Shown here: in pieces, positions 22,890-35,374 of the stretch | Layout: the number at the start of each line of letters is the position of its first letter | How positions within the stretch are numbered: position 1 is the stretch's first letter | Origin: Brevipalpus yothersi | Taxonomy: Eukaryota; Arthropoda; Arachnida; Trombidiformes; Tenuipalpidae | Direction: 5' to 3' | NCBI GenBank assembly: GCA_003956705.1 | Contig: QZCP01000066.1 | Location: 190,533 to 254,532, forward strand | DNA: 64,000 bases | Position numbers and translations under genes: made by a program | The notes under the pieces: model-generated | Databases searched by the model: none | Told to the model about the DNA's origin: nothing | The model's input: the letters and a program-made list of their open reading frames with translations, nothing else

Positions 22890-25800
22890 TTATGGGAATC
22901 CATTTTTGACTTCTTTCTGATTCGATTTATCAATCAGTTGAGTTATACTTGTCACCGTACTCTGATTACTTTCCGGTGTCAAACTTTCTTGTGATAAGCT
23001 TGGCTCATATGTTCCACTATTATCTTTCACACGAGTTACACTTGAATCCCGAGAATCTTTCACATTATTTGTGCTACTATCAAGCGTACTAGTTGAATTT
23101 GGTAGATTCATTGCTTCGGTGGTTGAATTAATTGTGATATTACCGTTAACCGGATCTTTTTCGATTGATCTTCGATCACTTGCCTGATTGATTGTCGGTG
23201 CTATCGGTGGAAGATGAGGAAAACTTTGGGTAAAAGATAGACCATCGTCCATCAGATCACTTTCATAGACTGTGGATGTGAAAGAGAAACAAAATAAAAG
23301 AATAAAGATAATAGAGATAAATAGAGAGATTCCATCATCAACAGAATCATGGAGACCGGGAATAAGATGGATAGAGGCAACTTCTGACAGTATTCCCATG
23401 CATACTTGGAGATAATAGATTATGAAAGGTACTCTACTATCCACTTGGAAACGTTGGGATGGCTATTGGAAGAATCAATATGCTTCTGAAAGAAAGAACT
23501 TTTCTCATCCAAATCATATTCTATATACTCTATATTCTCTCTTTGTGAGAGTTGGGAAGAAAGAGAATGATGACATACTCGACAGTTCCATCCAAGATAC
23601 CGTTCAGCATTCTGTCACATGCCATTCTCAAGATAACTTAATGTCCATTGATTTTTTTTTCGCTCTCTACCTCACATTTACTTTCTCCAAAGCCAGACTA
23701 ATGTCATTCGAATTCTTATCATTTCTTATCCTATTCCAAGAAAAGCGTGATATTTAATTGCACGCATTGCACACTAAGAAATCATCCAGATTCTTCATAT
23801 CATTTCTTTTTCATACACACACAAAAACTTTCCTTTCACATTTTCACTCACTCACACATGCAATGTTATTCTCATCATCATCAAATTTATTGAATTTCTT
23901 CTGCCATTTGTATGGATGTTCTATGGATGCTGGTGAGATATGTGGAGGATGCTGTGTCTGTGTATGGATGCTGGCGGAAAAGATTGTGATTGTGTTTGGC
24001 TGTTCGTGTGTAAGTGTGTATGTCTGTGTGTCTGTGTGTATTAGTGTGTGATGAAATCGGATAAATGATATATATAAATGAATGAATGAATGAATGCTCA
24101 CCTAGACTTGTGCTTCCATCATCATTGTGGCCAGAATCATCAGGCATCTGTTTACGAAGAATATATTTATTTCCTGAATTTGTTTCATCAACAGACACAC
24201 TGGCAGGTCGAGTGCGTGAATGGCTACGTTGAGAATGATTAGTATGATGGCCACCAGCACCACTATTATGATTATTATTATGATTCATATTTTGAAGATG
24301 ATTCAATTGTAGATGAGATGAAGCATTATGAGGTGTTGATATGCCTTCAGCTTCCAAATCGATGACCAAAGAACGACGTTCATCCATATTACTTGGCAAA
24401 TATCGTCTACTGATGGCTGGCGATGGAGCTGGCTGGGTGTGAATATCATCAGCACTGACTTTTGAAAATAATGAAGATGATATGGAAGATTTCAGGGGAT
24501 TGGAAGCTTTTCGACGACGTCGACGAGATTCTCTCGGTGAACGCAGGGTGAATGATCCATGTAGCGATTGTCCGGCCACTGATGATTTTTCGGATGCCTT
24601 GGGCAGTGATGATGATACGTTCTCTGAACTTTGGCCGATAATCATGTTCATCAATCGTGATCCGAATTCTGGTAAAATGTTGAGAGCACTTTGAGATACA
24701 CTTGATGGCTGGCGACGTGTTGAATAGGATTCATTATCATTGGAAAAATCTAAACCCAACAGTTCATTGGTTGGACTTTGATTTCTACTGGTATACTGAT
24801 TATCGTTCACATCATCTTCCATAATGGTGTCCAGTGATTGGGGAATAAATTCAGCATCTTCAGAATTAATATTCAAATTGATCGCAGAACCCAAATACGG
24901 TTCCGTTCGAGAGCCAATCGATGATCTTGTGTACGGCAATGCCGGCTGATTATCGTCCCAATAGCCATCTCGAACAAGCTTGGGAAACTTATTGTGCATA
25001 TGATCAACAATTATCATCGATACCACCAGATTACGATCCAATATCCAATTGAGCTCAAAATCATCATCATCCTCACCGAAAGGATTGATCAGCTGTTCGG
25101 CCACCTTAAGCCAACCCATGAAGAAAAAAAATTCTAATATAGTAAATATTGGCACATACAAATCAATCTCATGTCCACTGTAACCCTGGGTTGGATCCAA
25201 GTATTGGCGTGACATTGTGGTGGCACAAAAATAGGTGTACACGGCCAGTGTTACCGATTGTGTGTATACTAGAGGAATTGATATCCAATCGAAGGCAAAC
25301 AGATCACCAGCTTTCGATCGATATGAGTATAGAGCTTCCAAAATTTGTCTCAACAGAACATCATCTCGAATTCGACCTTCTTTTCGGGCGCGAACCGTTA
25401 ACGTTGTGAACCACACTGCTGGAGCCCAATATTTACCATGGGAACTTGGAATCTCATCATATGCTATCTTTTCCTCTTTGGTCATCAGTCCAGCTTCCAC
25501 AAGATGATCTTCGGTTGGGAATCGCTTGTGAACTGAAGTGCTCACAGCCTGGAAAGTCAATGCTTCCAGTAGAAGTAAGTATCGGGCCAATGTTCGACGA
25601 ATTATTCGGCCTCTTTCATCATTACCATGAATATATCCACTGATCATCATGAGAAGACTAGATGTAGATGTTCGAAGATGGTTTTTTCGAGGGCAAAAAA
25701 AATGGAGTCAAGAAGAGAGAGCAGAATAAAAAAGAAAAAAAGGAAACAAAATGAACAAAAAAGTCTAGTAAGCCGAGACAATACTCGTGTACTTGAAGCA

Positions 25801-28800
25801 GTACTTGTTCTGGAAGCATTGGAAATATATATTTATAAATATTTTTTCGAGAAAAAAAGAGGAAAAGGAAAAAATAAACTCACTCATCTGGCCATGGTAT
25901 GGCTAGATATTGTTTCCACCATCGATTGACGACAATGGAAACATAAAATCCCAATACAAATGATAATGGAATAAGCTTGGTGAATGCTTCACAGTATAAA
26001 GCTACCTTTTCGAAAACTCTGGACAGAAAAATGAGAGGGAAAAAAATATCAGAAAAAATGGTGAAAGAAAAATAAATAATAAAAATTAAATGGAGAAAAA
26101 TCAGAAAAAAATTGATAGATTTTTGAATTTTTTTGAATGTGCTTTCGATTTTTTGTTGTATTTTTTTCAAATAAAGGTACGGTTTATATTTTTTCTCAAT
26201 AAAAATGGAAACATTTCAACGAAGAAGAAAAAAGGTGCTTTCATATGCTAAGCTACGTGATTTTATTCAGCTCGAGAGATACAGTTATACATATTACATT
26301 TCGATTTATATACAGAGATTTAGTCGAGTTGGGATAGAAAAAGAGCAAATTCTGTGTGAATAGAGCAATTTTTTGGAAAGCAAAAAAAAAATAGTGGAAA
26401 GAAATGTTTTTTCATGGTAATGTGCTTGAATTAATTATTCACTCCTCGAATATAGTATGATTCTAATGGTTATAAGCTAGATGTATGTATCTCGAACTGT
26501 TCCATAAATATGGATAAAAAAGAACTCTCTTCGATGGATGAAGTATTCTATGCAGTTTTTTCGGCTGAAAAACTTTCATCTCCACAGTTCTGATTTTATC
26601 ACGATCGTGGAAAGACATTAGGGAAAAAATTCGCATTGGTATACAGACATCTCTAACTGGGAGATAAAATTCAATCATCTTCATGAGAGGTGAGAGAAAA
26701 AAGTAATTTCCACTTGTTATCCTAATCCACTGTAAATTATTGTATTCATTTGAATAAAGTAAATGAAATGTTCAAGAGAAATATGAGAATTCAAAATGTG
26801 TCTGAATAATCCATTTTTCTTCCGAAGAATTTTCACCTCCTGCTAGTATTTGTTCAGTAGAGATCTAAATATTTGTATTTCAAGCATTCGATCCATGGAT
26901 GGTGATCATGTTATTCCTCCTCGAATGGAAACATTTTAACCCTCTAGCTCGTTCGGAAACCTCGAGTCAGATTACTTTGATTAAAAAAAATCACAACAAA
27001 TACCGGTATAGGTATAGTGAAATATGTGATAAAAATATGTAAATTCTATTCTGTTAACTTAGATAAACTTGTTAAAAAAAGTAAGCAGAAGCTAAATTCT
27101 ATATCCTTTTGATTTATGAGCAAAAGATTATGCAAATAATCAAAATTTGGGATAAAATGCTCTGGAATTAATTTGTTATTCCTATTCTTGTTCAGCAAAG
27201 AAGAGGTTTGAATGTGTATTGGTGTTTTTTGTCATCTTTTTCTGCCCTTCACATAAGACAAAAGTATTAGTAAATACTAATAAATCTTTCAATATTGGAC
27301 ACAATACAGAGAAAAAAGATTCCCACAAGAAACGGGCAAGTTATCCAAAGATTTCCAAAAGTAACTGTATTTTGTGAATAATTGTTCATCACGACGTCAT
27401 GTTAGTTTTGAATACTTTCCTAAAGAGCCAGAAAATTTACAGACAAATGAGTATAGCGTAGGAGTTGAAGGCTCAATTTGATTCAAAAGTCAGAGTCCTC
27501 TTCTGTTCTCTCATGATTTGATGACGTTTAAAATAAATCCTCTGTTCAGTCAGTCATTAATATTTCCAGGCATACAGATACATACACAGAAAACCATACA
27601 CATCATATGACACAACATCAACAAATGTCAATTGATTTGACCCTTGTGAAAAGCCATCAAAGTCAACTCACTTGATTCCCTAGAAGATTTGACATACACG
27701 GGAGAGAGGATTATCATTGTTTTGATATGTCGGAATCTATCATTTTTCTCATGAAAAAAATCTATTCCTTCTCTCTGTACGCTATTCCCTCGCCATCATT
27801 TGGAAGTGAAGATTGTAGGCTATCTGAGCATGATGAATGTCCATGGACTTTGTGTACATGTCCAAATTTAGTCGGAAATTATAGCTCAATAACCGGTGAA
27901 TGAAAAGCTTGTTAATACAATCAAAACAACTGTGTATTGCGATGTACACAGAACCGATTCTTGGAAAAGTGTGTATTCAGTATGACTTTTATTCCTTCCG
28001 GATGTTCTGCTGTGGAAGGAAAAAGTCGATTTGATTTGATTGATTCTTTTCCTCTGTTCTGTTGATTTTTTTTATATCCTTGATTCAGGTAGCCACAGAG
28101 AGAAAGCTACTACTTTTTCTCTTCTCAGGTTGAAAAGATATTCCCAAATGTTTTGTCCTAAGCATTATTTGGCTTCCCAACATTCTCCATGAATAGAGTC
28201 TAGACGATCATCATTATGAATCAATTAAAGGAATCATTCTTCTCGAATAACCTTGCCTGAGAAAAAATATTGTCAGCGTGTGTACACGAGTAATAATGCA
28301 ATTTTTTGTAGCTTGAAATTGCTTCTGGATATTTTTTCACACACAGAGAGCTGAAAAAACTTCATCATTGCGGTGCTTGTTTACTTTCCATCATCTGATG
28401 GATGATGGTTTATTCACAAGAAAATTCATTCCCAAGTTTCATGGTAACTTCGAATCATCATCAAAAAATCAAAACACTAACGAACGCAAAGGTAGATACT
28501 CTCAAATGAACTTCATTCATCAAGTAAGATACAGATAAGAATGTCAAATCAAAGATTGAAAGAAGATATGTACCAATGAAACGTAATCATAGTAAACATC
28601 GATTTTCAATCCTAATGTTCTGATACTCATTCATCCACTTCTTCTCATGGGAAATCGAATTGAACACTCCAGCAATCGCATGCAAATCAACAGAAGAATA
28701 ATTTAGAGATAAGATGATGGATCGAATTTGAACCATGAATTGAAAAGGTGAAGTGATGGAACCAATTTACGTTAGCTATTTTGATCACACACTTACACAC

Positions 28801-29178
28801 GCCAATCATCATCACTTGTGTGTGTGTATGCAAATATGCATATAAGAAACATTCACACACATTTTTGGGTAGATGCAAATTGGGCCATTATGGGTTAAAC
28901 AAATATGTTGTACATAATAATAATCGATGAACACAGTGAAAACACTTCTTCTTGACGAAGAAGAAGATTAAAAGGAATGCAAAAATTTCGAGGGCTCACC
29001 TTCGTTGATGTTCGACAAGCAAGTATCGATACAATATACTGAGACTGTAATAGAGTACACAAAATATGAGCATTTCTCGATAAAGTAGCTTGTAAATTGA
29101 TCCTCTCCATCGTATAAGAAGCTTGGCGAAACCATTTAATCGAGTATTTGCAACACTCAATGAATAAGTGACAGTCAT
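22890..29178 (-). CDS. Bestrophin calcium-activated chloride channel (four exons)
   Basis: Pentameric anion channel of the bestrophin family, 749 residues. Exons on the minus strand are 29178-29000, 26018-25884, 25657-24102 and 23269-22890; phases 2, 2 and 1 join cleanly. Exon 1 opens with the family's invariant MTVTYSLSVANTRLNGF start and RWRGSIYKLLY. Exon 2 carries the pore neck IPLSFVLGFYV, keeping the I, F and F neck positions. Exon 3 has FPTEDHLVEAG, WISIPLVYTQ and the calcium clasp EDDDDFE at residues 300-306, the same numbering as human BEST1. About 380 residues of low-complexity C-terminal tail (Ser, Asn and His rich) follow and are not conserved. Intron 1 is about 3 kb. The frame reads on past the exon 3 donor into Ser/His codons, which I take as intron. 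The last exon has no domain and rests on phase and splice signals only. Confidence 0.93.
26019..28999 (-). other. Intron 1 of the bestrophin gene
   Basis: A roughly 3-kb AT-rich intron on the minus strand, with the GTGAGC donor at 28999 and the CCAG acceptor at 26019. No ORF or repeat of note was found inside. Confidence 0.75.
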
Positions 29179-29854
29179 TTTTGAGGATGATCAAGATTTT
29201 TGGTTCACTTGATCAACCTGGAAAACATTCACAGAAGAATTACACAGGCACAGCAGAGCACAGAAAAGAAGAGACAGAGAGAAGAATTTAGTATGTACAA
29301 ATATGTATGTTAAGATTTAATGTGATGGCTGGTGATGATGAGATTTTGGATGGATAAAAGGATCACTTTAGCTGACTGACTGGTGATGATGGTGGCGATG
29401 GTTGGGTGGCAATGATGAATATTGTGAAATATTGCTTTTTTGTGGGTCCAATACTGGATGTATCATGATAACATCAATAGAAATAAATTTAGCAATAATA
29501 ATAATACAAATAACAATTGAGGAATGGTGTGCATCTTCCATCCAGCCAATGTGCGATACATGACTTTTAATCGGAAGCATGAACACAAGGGATCGTCATT
29601 TCATTAAAGAAACTGATTCTCACTTCCCCATCATCCACTATTCGTCATCACAATCTTAGGTTAGTTAAGCTCTTCTCTCTCTCTTTTCTCTCTCTCTCTC
29701 TCTATCTTCCCTCAGAATCGTTACATCTCTTGTTCATCATCATCTTTCACAAATAGCGAAGATGAAGAAGCAGCGATTGCAAATTTTCAAAGTTACGCGC
29801 AAGATTTAGCTACTTTATACTGGTTGAAAAAAGAAAGAGATGAAGAAAGAAAGA

Positions 29855-29893
<39 letters not shown>

Positions 29894-30855
29894 CAGTAAT
29901 TTAAGCTGCCAAAATGAGTGCCTAGTGAATGGCTTAAAACTTGGCATATATTGGCAAATTATGTTCATTAACATGAACTCATATATATACACACAATCTG
30001 TATGTACTGTGCGTAGTTTGGCACCATTTTTTTTGATTCAAATCAATGTTTGAACCTGTCTTTTCTGGAAGAGAGAAAAAATTGTTCCCTCCAATCTGAG
30101 AGATAGAGTTCAGGGAATTTCATTGTACATGCATGCATGTGTGTGTGTGTTTAGATGAGATAACTTTTTTTTACATGGAATTGAACATTTTCGCCTGACA
30201 GATAGATAGAAAGGAACAAAGAACTTCCTTCTAAGTTTACTTTTTACACCCCATTTTTGTGAGTGTGTGTGTGAGAGAGAAAGCAAAAAATAAACTAATT
30301 CAACTTGATTTCCAATTTTCAATCAGTTTTATGCAGTTTTTGTTTATAGTAATTGTCAAGGGAATGAAATTCTGATGATTAACCTTGGATAATTATTTAT
30401 TATGCTCCTGAGAAAGAGAGAGGAGCGAATCAAGTCACACACAAAAAGAAGCCGAAAAAATCAGATTGGCAAATCATCTTTTCACCTCCACATCACATAC
30501 ATACATGAGTATTCATATTCGAATTCTGATTCACATGATTGTACATGATCATAGGCCACAGCCACATATACCGTTGATAATTCAGGGTGAAAGTGATGAA
30601 AGAGAGGTGGAAAAAGTCCTTGAATTATGGTTCTGATTGATCCATTTTCCACTTTTTCTCTCTTCACTTGTTTATAAGAGTCCCTCTTTTCTCTTTCTCA
30701 AACCTAAATTTTTCTTCACATGTCAATATATAAATATGTGTGTATACGTAAATGAAGCTTCAATCTCTCTTATGTGTGTGGAGAGCATTCAGGGTAAGAT
30801 ATTTCTTGAATCTCTCATGAACATACCCAGAAACCCAGAATAGCATGGGAAGATG

Positions 30856-30919
<64 letters not shown>
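29179..30919. other. 5' flank of bestrophin, low complexity
   Basis: AT-rich, with scattered CT and GA runs (for example near 29670-29705 and 29860-29890) and TG repeats near 30137-30150 and 30258-30272. No gene was seen. The bestrophin promoter presumably lies in its first part. Confidence 0.5.
29862..29891. repeat. (GA)n microsatellite
   Basis: A GA run of about 30 bases following a GAAA-rich lead-in. Confidence 0.9.
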
Positions 30920-31160
30920 NNNNNNNNNNNNNNNNNNNNNNNNNNNNNNNNNNNNNNNNNNNNNNNNNNNNNNNNNNNNNNNNNNNNNNNNNNNNNNNNN
31001 NNNNNNNNNNNNNNNNNNNNNNNNNNNNNNNNNNNNNNNNNNNNNNNNNNNNNNNNNNNNNNNNNNNNNNNNNNNNNNNNNNNNNNNNNNNNNNNNNNNN
31101 NNNNNNNNNNNNNNNNNNNNNNNNNNNNNNNNNNNNNNNNNNNNNNNNNNNNNNNNNNNN

Positions 31161-31202
<42 letters not shown>
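30862..31202. repeat. (GA)n microsatellite interrupted by an assembly gap
   Basis: GA repeats flank a run of N (30920-31160, 241 positions) on both sides. The gap therefore most likely lies inside one long GA tract that could not be assembled. The true length is unknown. Confidence 0.95.
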
Positions 31203-31206
<4 letters not shown>

Positions 31207-31928
31207 TTCCTAGGGTTTAGGTATATACATGTAATGTAATGTTCATCTTGTGATGGGAAAAAAAAGGAAATCATCATTTGGCATCACAAAGTTAATTATC
31301 AATTTGCTATCATTTTACAGGAAGCTGCGAATATATGGCTGGTTTCAACCAGTCTTGACATTCGATCCGCAATAGATATGAACTTTCTCTCTTCTCGTTC
31401 AATTACTTTCTCATGAACTTATGCTGAACTTCGGAAAAGAGATAAAGGAAGAGGGATGTTGGAAATATTGCCATAGGATCATAAGCTAAGATGGTGGATC
31501 TCGCGAGTTATTGCCTTTTGGAGCAATCAAATAATTTAATGCACATGATGAATTGATAATTGCGTTTGTAGTCACGAAACTCTGCTAGACTTTGCCAAAC
31601 TTTCACACACAAAAAACAGATAAATACTGGACCCAATTTATTTTGATAAAACAGTGAGTTCATCAATAAGAATATCATTCCTCACATTTATCGAGTTCGG
31701 AAGGAATTTTCAGCAATTCTTTATAACTCTATGTCACTCAAAATCCAATTATGATGGAAATAATTCCATGGATAAATCTCACAAGAGATGAATGGACACA
31801 ATGAGCATGATGCTAATTAAACCAATCAGATATTGAAATTATTATAAAATTATCAAGATACACCTACTTTCCCTTGGAATCAAATTATTCATGGACAAGG
31901 CTGAAATTTTCCTCATTCCCAATTTATT
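31203..31928. other. 5' flank of the carboxylesterase gene
   Basis: AT-rich, with no supported ORF. It presumably contains the esterase promoter. Nothing else was recognised. Confidence 0.5.
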
Positions 31929-33863
31929 ATGTTCCCTTTGTTACACAGTCAGCCTTTCAACCTTTCAATTCTGATCAATTGTATAATAATTATCTCCACT
32001 TTTCACACAAGTTCCGTTGATTTAATCGATTCTATCGATGAATATGAATCTCAACCAGTGAACATATCCATAGTATTGCCAAATTCTACAGAATCTTTCA
32101 TCAATATTCCAGTGAATTTGTCATCACCACCATTGTCATCAATATCTTCATCTAATGAACATCCAAAACCAATTCCACGGCAATCACAATCCAACACTAT
32201 TCCACCTCCACCCCCACCCGAGCCATCAGACATTCCACAAGTTACATTAAGATGGGGAAATTTATCAGGGAGTAGACTACTTGTGGAAGGAGTATGGATC
32301 GATAGATACTTAGGTATTCCATATGCTGAGCCACCACTTGGCAGATTACGATTCAAGTTACCAATACCATTGAAATCCCAATGGAATGGTACATACTTGG
32401 CCACTCAATATGGACCATCATGTTGGCAGCCATTCCAGGGAAATGATCTCAAGAGAAGTGGCCGAATACAGGCTCGATCGGAAGACTGTCTCACCTTGAA
32501 TATATGGTCACCGAGAAGTCATGATGATCATGGTAATAATAATAATTATGATGATGGGAAGAATAAGAAGATGAAAAAAAATCGTCAACATTTGAAACCA
32601 GTGTTGGTGTACATACATGGCGGTGCATTGATCAGTTTATCATCAGCTGATGTAAATTTTATGGAAGGTCGAGTGTTGGCTGCCAAACAATCGCTGATTG
32701 TGGTCACTTTCAATTATCGTCTTGGTGCTCTCGGATTTTTGTTCGCCGATCGGCAAGATATGCCGGGCAATATGGGTATATATGATCAAATAACTGCTCT
32801 ACAATGGATTTACGATAATATTCATCATTTTGGTGGTGATAATAGTCGAATTACACTGGCTGGTGTTAGTACAGGATCACTTTGTGCCGCTATTGTAGCA
32901 CTTTCTGGTCAAGCAAATCATCTTGTATCGCGAATCGCCTTGGAAAGTGGTCCATTGGCACCCATTTGGATGGACACAAAATCAGAGGCACTGTATCGAT
33001 ATGATGCAATCAAGAGAACGGTTGGCTGTGAATTTGATGATGATAATGAAGCCATCAAGTGTTTACAAGATACACCGGCAAGTGTACTGATTGCTGCTCA
33101 ATACTTACCGGAAATAAGAATGGCCAAAGGATATGGTCGGTATGAAGTTTTTTTTCCTACACTTGGATCAACTCTGTTACCATCGACATTGGATGAACTA
33201 ATTGAATCTCATCGATGGAATCCAAATTTAACCATACTTTCATCTCTTGTTGAAGATGAAGCACACTTAATTCGTCGATATGGTCTAGATTTACCGATCA
33301 ATTCATACGATGATTGTGTCAAAAGTCTCCAGAAAAGTGCTTTGGTCATGTTTCCCGATGAGCCGGAGCGAATTGAAGATGTAATCAAAAATTATATTGT
33401 TGGCTATCAAAATTCATCACTAAAAGATATTCGCAAAGCATGCCAATTGGTTGGCGGTGAATGGTACATTACATGTCCACAATTGTTGACACTCGATCTA
33501 TTGGCGCCAAAAAATACGGTATACAGTATGAAGTTCACATATTATGATAATCAGCGATACATGAAGCGACGAGATTTTTTGGGATCAAATTATGGCCCAC
33601 GACATGGTTTGACAATGTTTTTCATATTTGGTGTACCCTTTTATCGGCCACAATTTTGGACCGATAATGATCGCACCATGAGCGATAAAATGATGCGAAT
33701 TTGGGGAAATTTTGTTCATAATGCAAGTGTTGAATGGCCATCATATCAAATAACTTCCAGTGGCACTGTGATTGCATACCAAAAAGAGGTTAACATTTTA
33801 CGAGATACTTCCGTGGTCAGAATGTCTCAAGATCGTTGTAGATGTGAAGTGTGGAATGATTAA
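31929..33863 (+). CDS. Type-B carboxylesterase / cholinesterase-like, single exon
   Basis: Secreted or membrane-associated alpha/beta-hydrolase, 644 residues, intronless. A hydrophobic signal segment lies at about residues 12-27. A Ser/Pro-rich linker with a run of six prolines (92-97) precedes the esterase fold (about 105-640). The catalytic triad is present: S314 in the nucleophile elbow GVSTG (usual form GESAG), E444 in VEDEA, and H559 in GPRHG. The oxyanion hole is HGGA (230-233). Disulfide-type cysteines occur at C165/C187 and C367/C378. SEDCLTLNIW, FNYRLGALGF and GNMGIYDQ are family signatures. The triad argues for an active esterase rather than a neuroligin-like adhesion protein. An insert rich in Asp, Asn and Lys (197-217) sits in a surface loop. 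Such genes are expanded in mites and often handle xenobiotics; the substrate here is unknown. Confidence 0.93.
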   Translation: MFPLLHSQPFNLSILINCIIIISTFHTSSVDLIDSIDEYESQPVNISIVLPNSTESFINIPVNLSSPPLSSISSSNEHPKPIPRQSQSNTIPPPPPPEPSDIPQVTLRWGNLSGSRLLVEGVWIDRYLGIPYAEPPLGRLRFKLPIPLKSQWNGTYLATQYGPSCWQPFQGNDLKRSGRIQARSEDCLTLNIWSPRSHDDHGNNNNYDDGKNKKMKKNRQHLKPVLVYIHGGALISLSSADVNFMEGRVLAAKQSLIVVTFNYRLGALGFLFADRQDMPGNMGIYDQITALQWIYDNIHHFGGDNSRITLAGVSTGSLCAAIVALSGQANHLVSRIALESGPLAPIWMDTKSEALYRYDAIKRTVGCEFDDDNEAIKCLQDTPASVLIAAQYLPEIRMAKGYGRYEVFFPTLGSTLLPSTLDELIESHRWNPNLTILSSLVEDEAHLIRRYGLDLPINSYDDCVKSLQKSALVMFPDEPERIEDVIKNYIVGYQNSSLKDIRKACQLVGGEWYITCPQLLTLDLLAPKNTVYSMKFTYYDNQRYMKRRDFLGSNYGPRHGLTMFFIFGVPFYRPQFWTDNDRTMSDKMMRIWGNFVHNASVEWPSYQITSSGTVIAYQKEVNILRDTSVVRMSQDRCRCEVWND

Positions 33864-35317
33864 TTTAAATGATAATTTGTTTTAATTTTTTTCTTCATCT
33901 CTGTCTCTCTCTTATATTTTAATTGAAGGATTCAACTAACTTTTATAGTATAAAAATAACGGTAAGTTCAATAGCTCCATCTTTTGAAGCATCGAATTAC
34001 TGTCCTTTTTTTCTGGACATTTTTTCTTTTGACAGAGTGTTAATGCATAAAAAAAGGCGACACTTTTTCGCTTCCCTAATTTGATTCAATTTGATAAATG
34101 GCTATCAAATTACCAACATCTTTCATCTTGATATGCCACGAATTCCAATTGGCTCATAATTTGTTTCCATCCTTTCACATTCCAAACCTTGACTGACCAT
34201 CGCTCTACCGGAGGCTATTGACCATTGCGAAAATTATCATTCTAATTCTAAAAGTATCTGTAGAGCATTTTGTTACTTCCATTTCCTGGTAAATTACATA
34301 AGGAAGGTGAATTATAATATGCATCTGATAGAATGAAATCTAAGAACTTTGAAGAAAGTTTCATCAAAACTTCAAAACGAATTAGCATGTAAGGACTCAA
34401 ACGTATCTCCACTTTGGCTAACTGATGTATACACCAGCCCATATGCACTTGTAATTATCAGATCGCACCAATATCATAGAGAAAAATAAAATCAACTAAT
34501 AAAGACGGAATATTTTTTTCATAATTTCTCATGTTTAACCTCCCCATAATTGATAGAGGAAGTGATCAAATGAGACCTTTGTTGATAATTTACGTCCCAA
34601 ATTGTGTCGCAAAGTGCTGATCAATGTCCAAGACTCGATAAGATGAATATCTTCATCTCATCGAGTCTGATCTCCACCTCCTCCATCGATTATTCATAAT
34701 TTTCTCCTGAATCGGATAGATAAAGAAGGGATTGAATCTCCACGAATGGATGAAATTTTTCCTACTCAAGAAAAAAGTGTCCCCATGGTGAAAAAATTTC
34801 AGCCTAATTGACAATAATATGTGCTAGAGTTCTGATAGCTTGGATGTTCAACCGAACAAATGAGAGGAGCTTGAGAAAAATATTGTGATTGTGAAACTTT
34901 TGATATTTGATGATATTTTTTTTGGTGGGACCCACTTGCCATGGTGGGCGAGATTGATAAATTTTGCCAATTTTTTCCTTCCTAATAAATCTTTCAATGG
35001 GCTGCACCTCCATCTGGTTCCTTGGTCCGATCAATCAAGAGGAAATTCCGATTAACTCAGCACATTGATGATTAACCAAGATAACATTATTCATCCTCAA
35101 CCCATTTGCTTGAACAAACTTGTGTGAATATTATCCAACATAAATGCCCAATCTCGAAGTGAATAATTTGAACTTGATCTAATTTGAGGTGATCTTTCGG
35201 GAAGGATTTTTGCCCCGGAAAAAAAAGCAATTCCTCATCTCATGAGATTTATCAGAGAATGAGATCTGAAAAACATCTTTCGAATTAACGGTTCCAGCCT
35301 CGATGATAATACTTGCT

Positions 35318-35319
<2 letters not shown>

Positions 35320-35371
<52 letters not shown>
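35320..35371. repeat. (GA)n microsatellite
   Basis: A GA run of about 52 bases. Confidence 0.95.

Positions 35372-35374
<3 letters not shown>

Noticed and set aside
23270..24101. Extension of the bestrophin frame past 24102, and the 184-codon frame upstream of 23269, as coding
   Set aside because: A strong GTGAGC donor at 24101 and a CACAG acceptor at 23270 join in phase, and the extra codons are low-complexity Ser/His or Ile/Leu-rich intron sequence.
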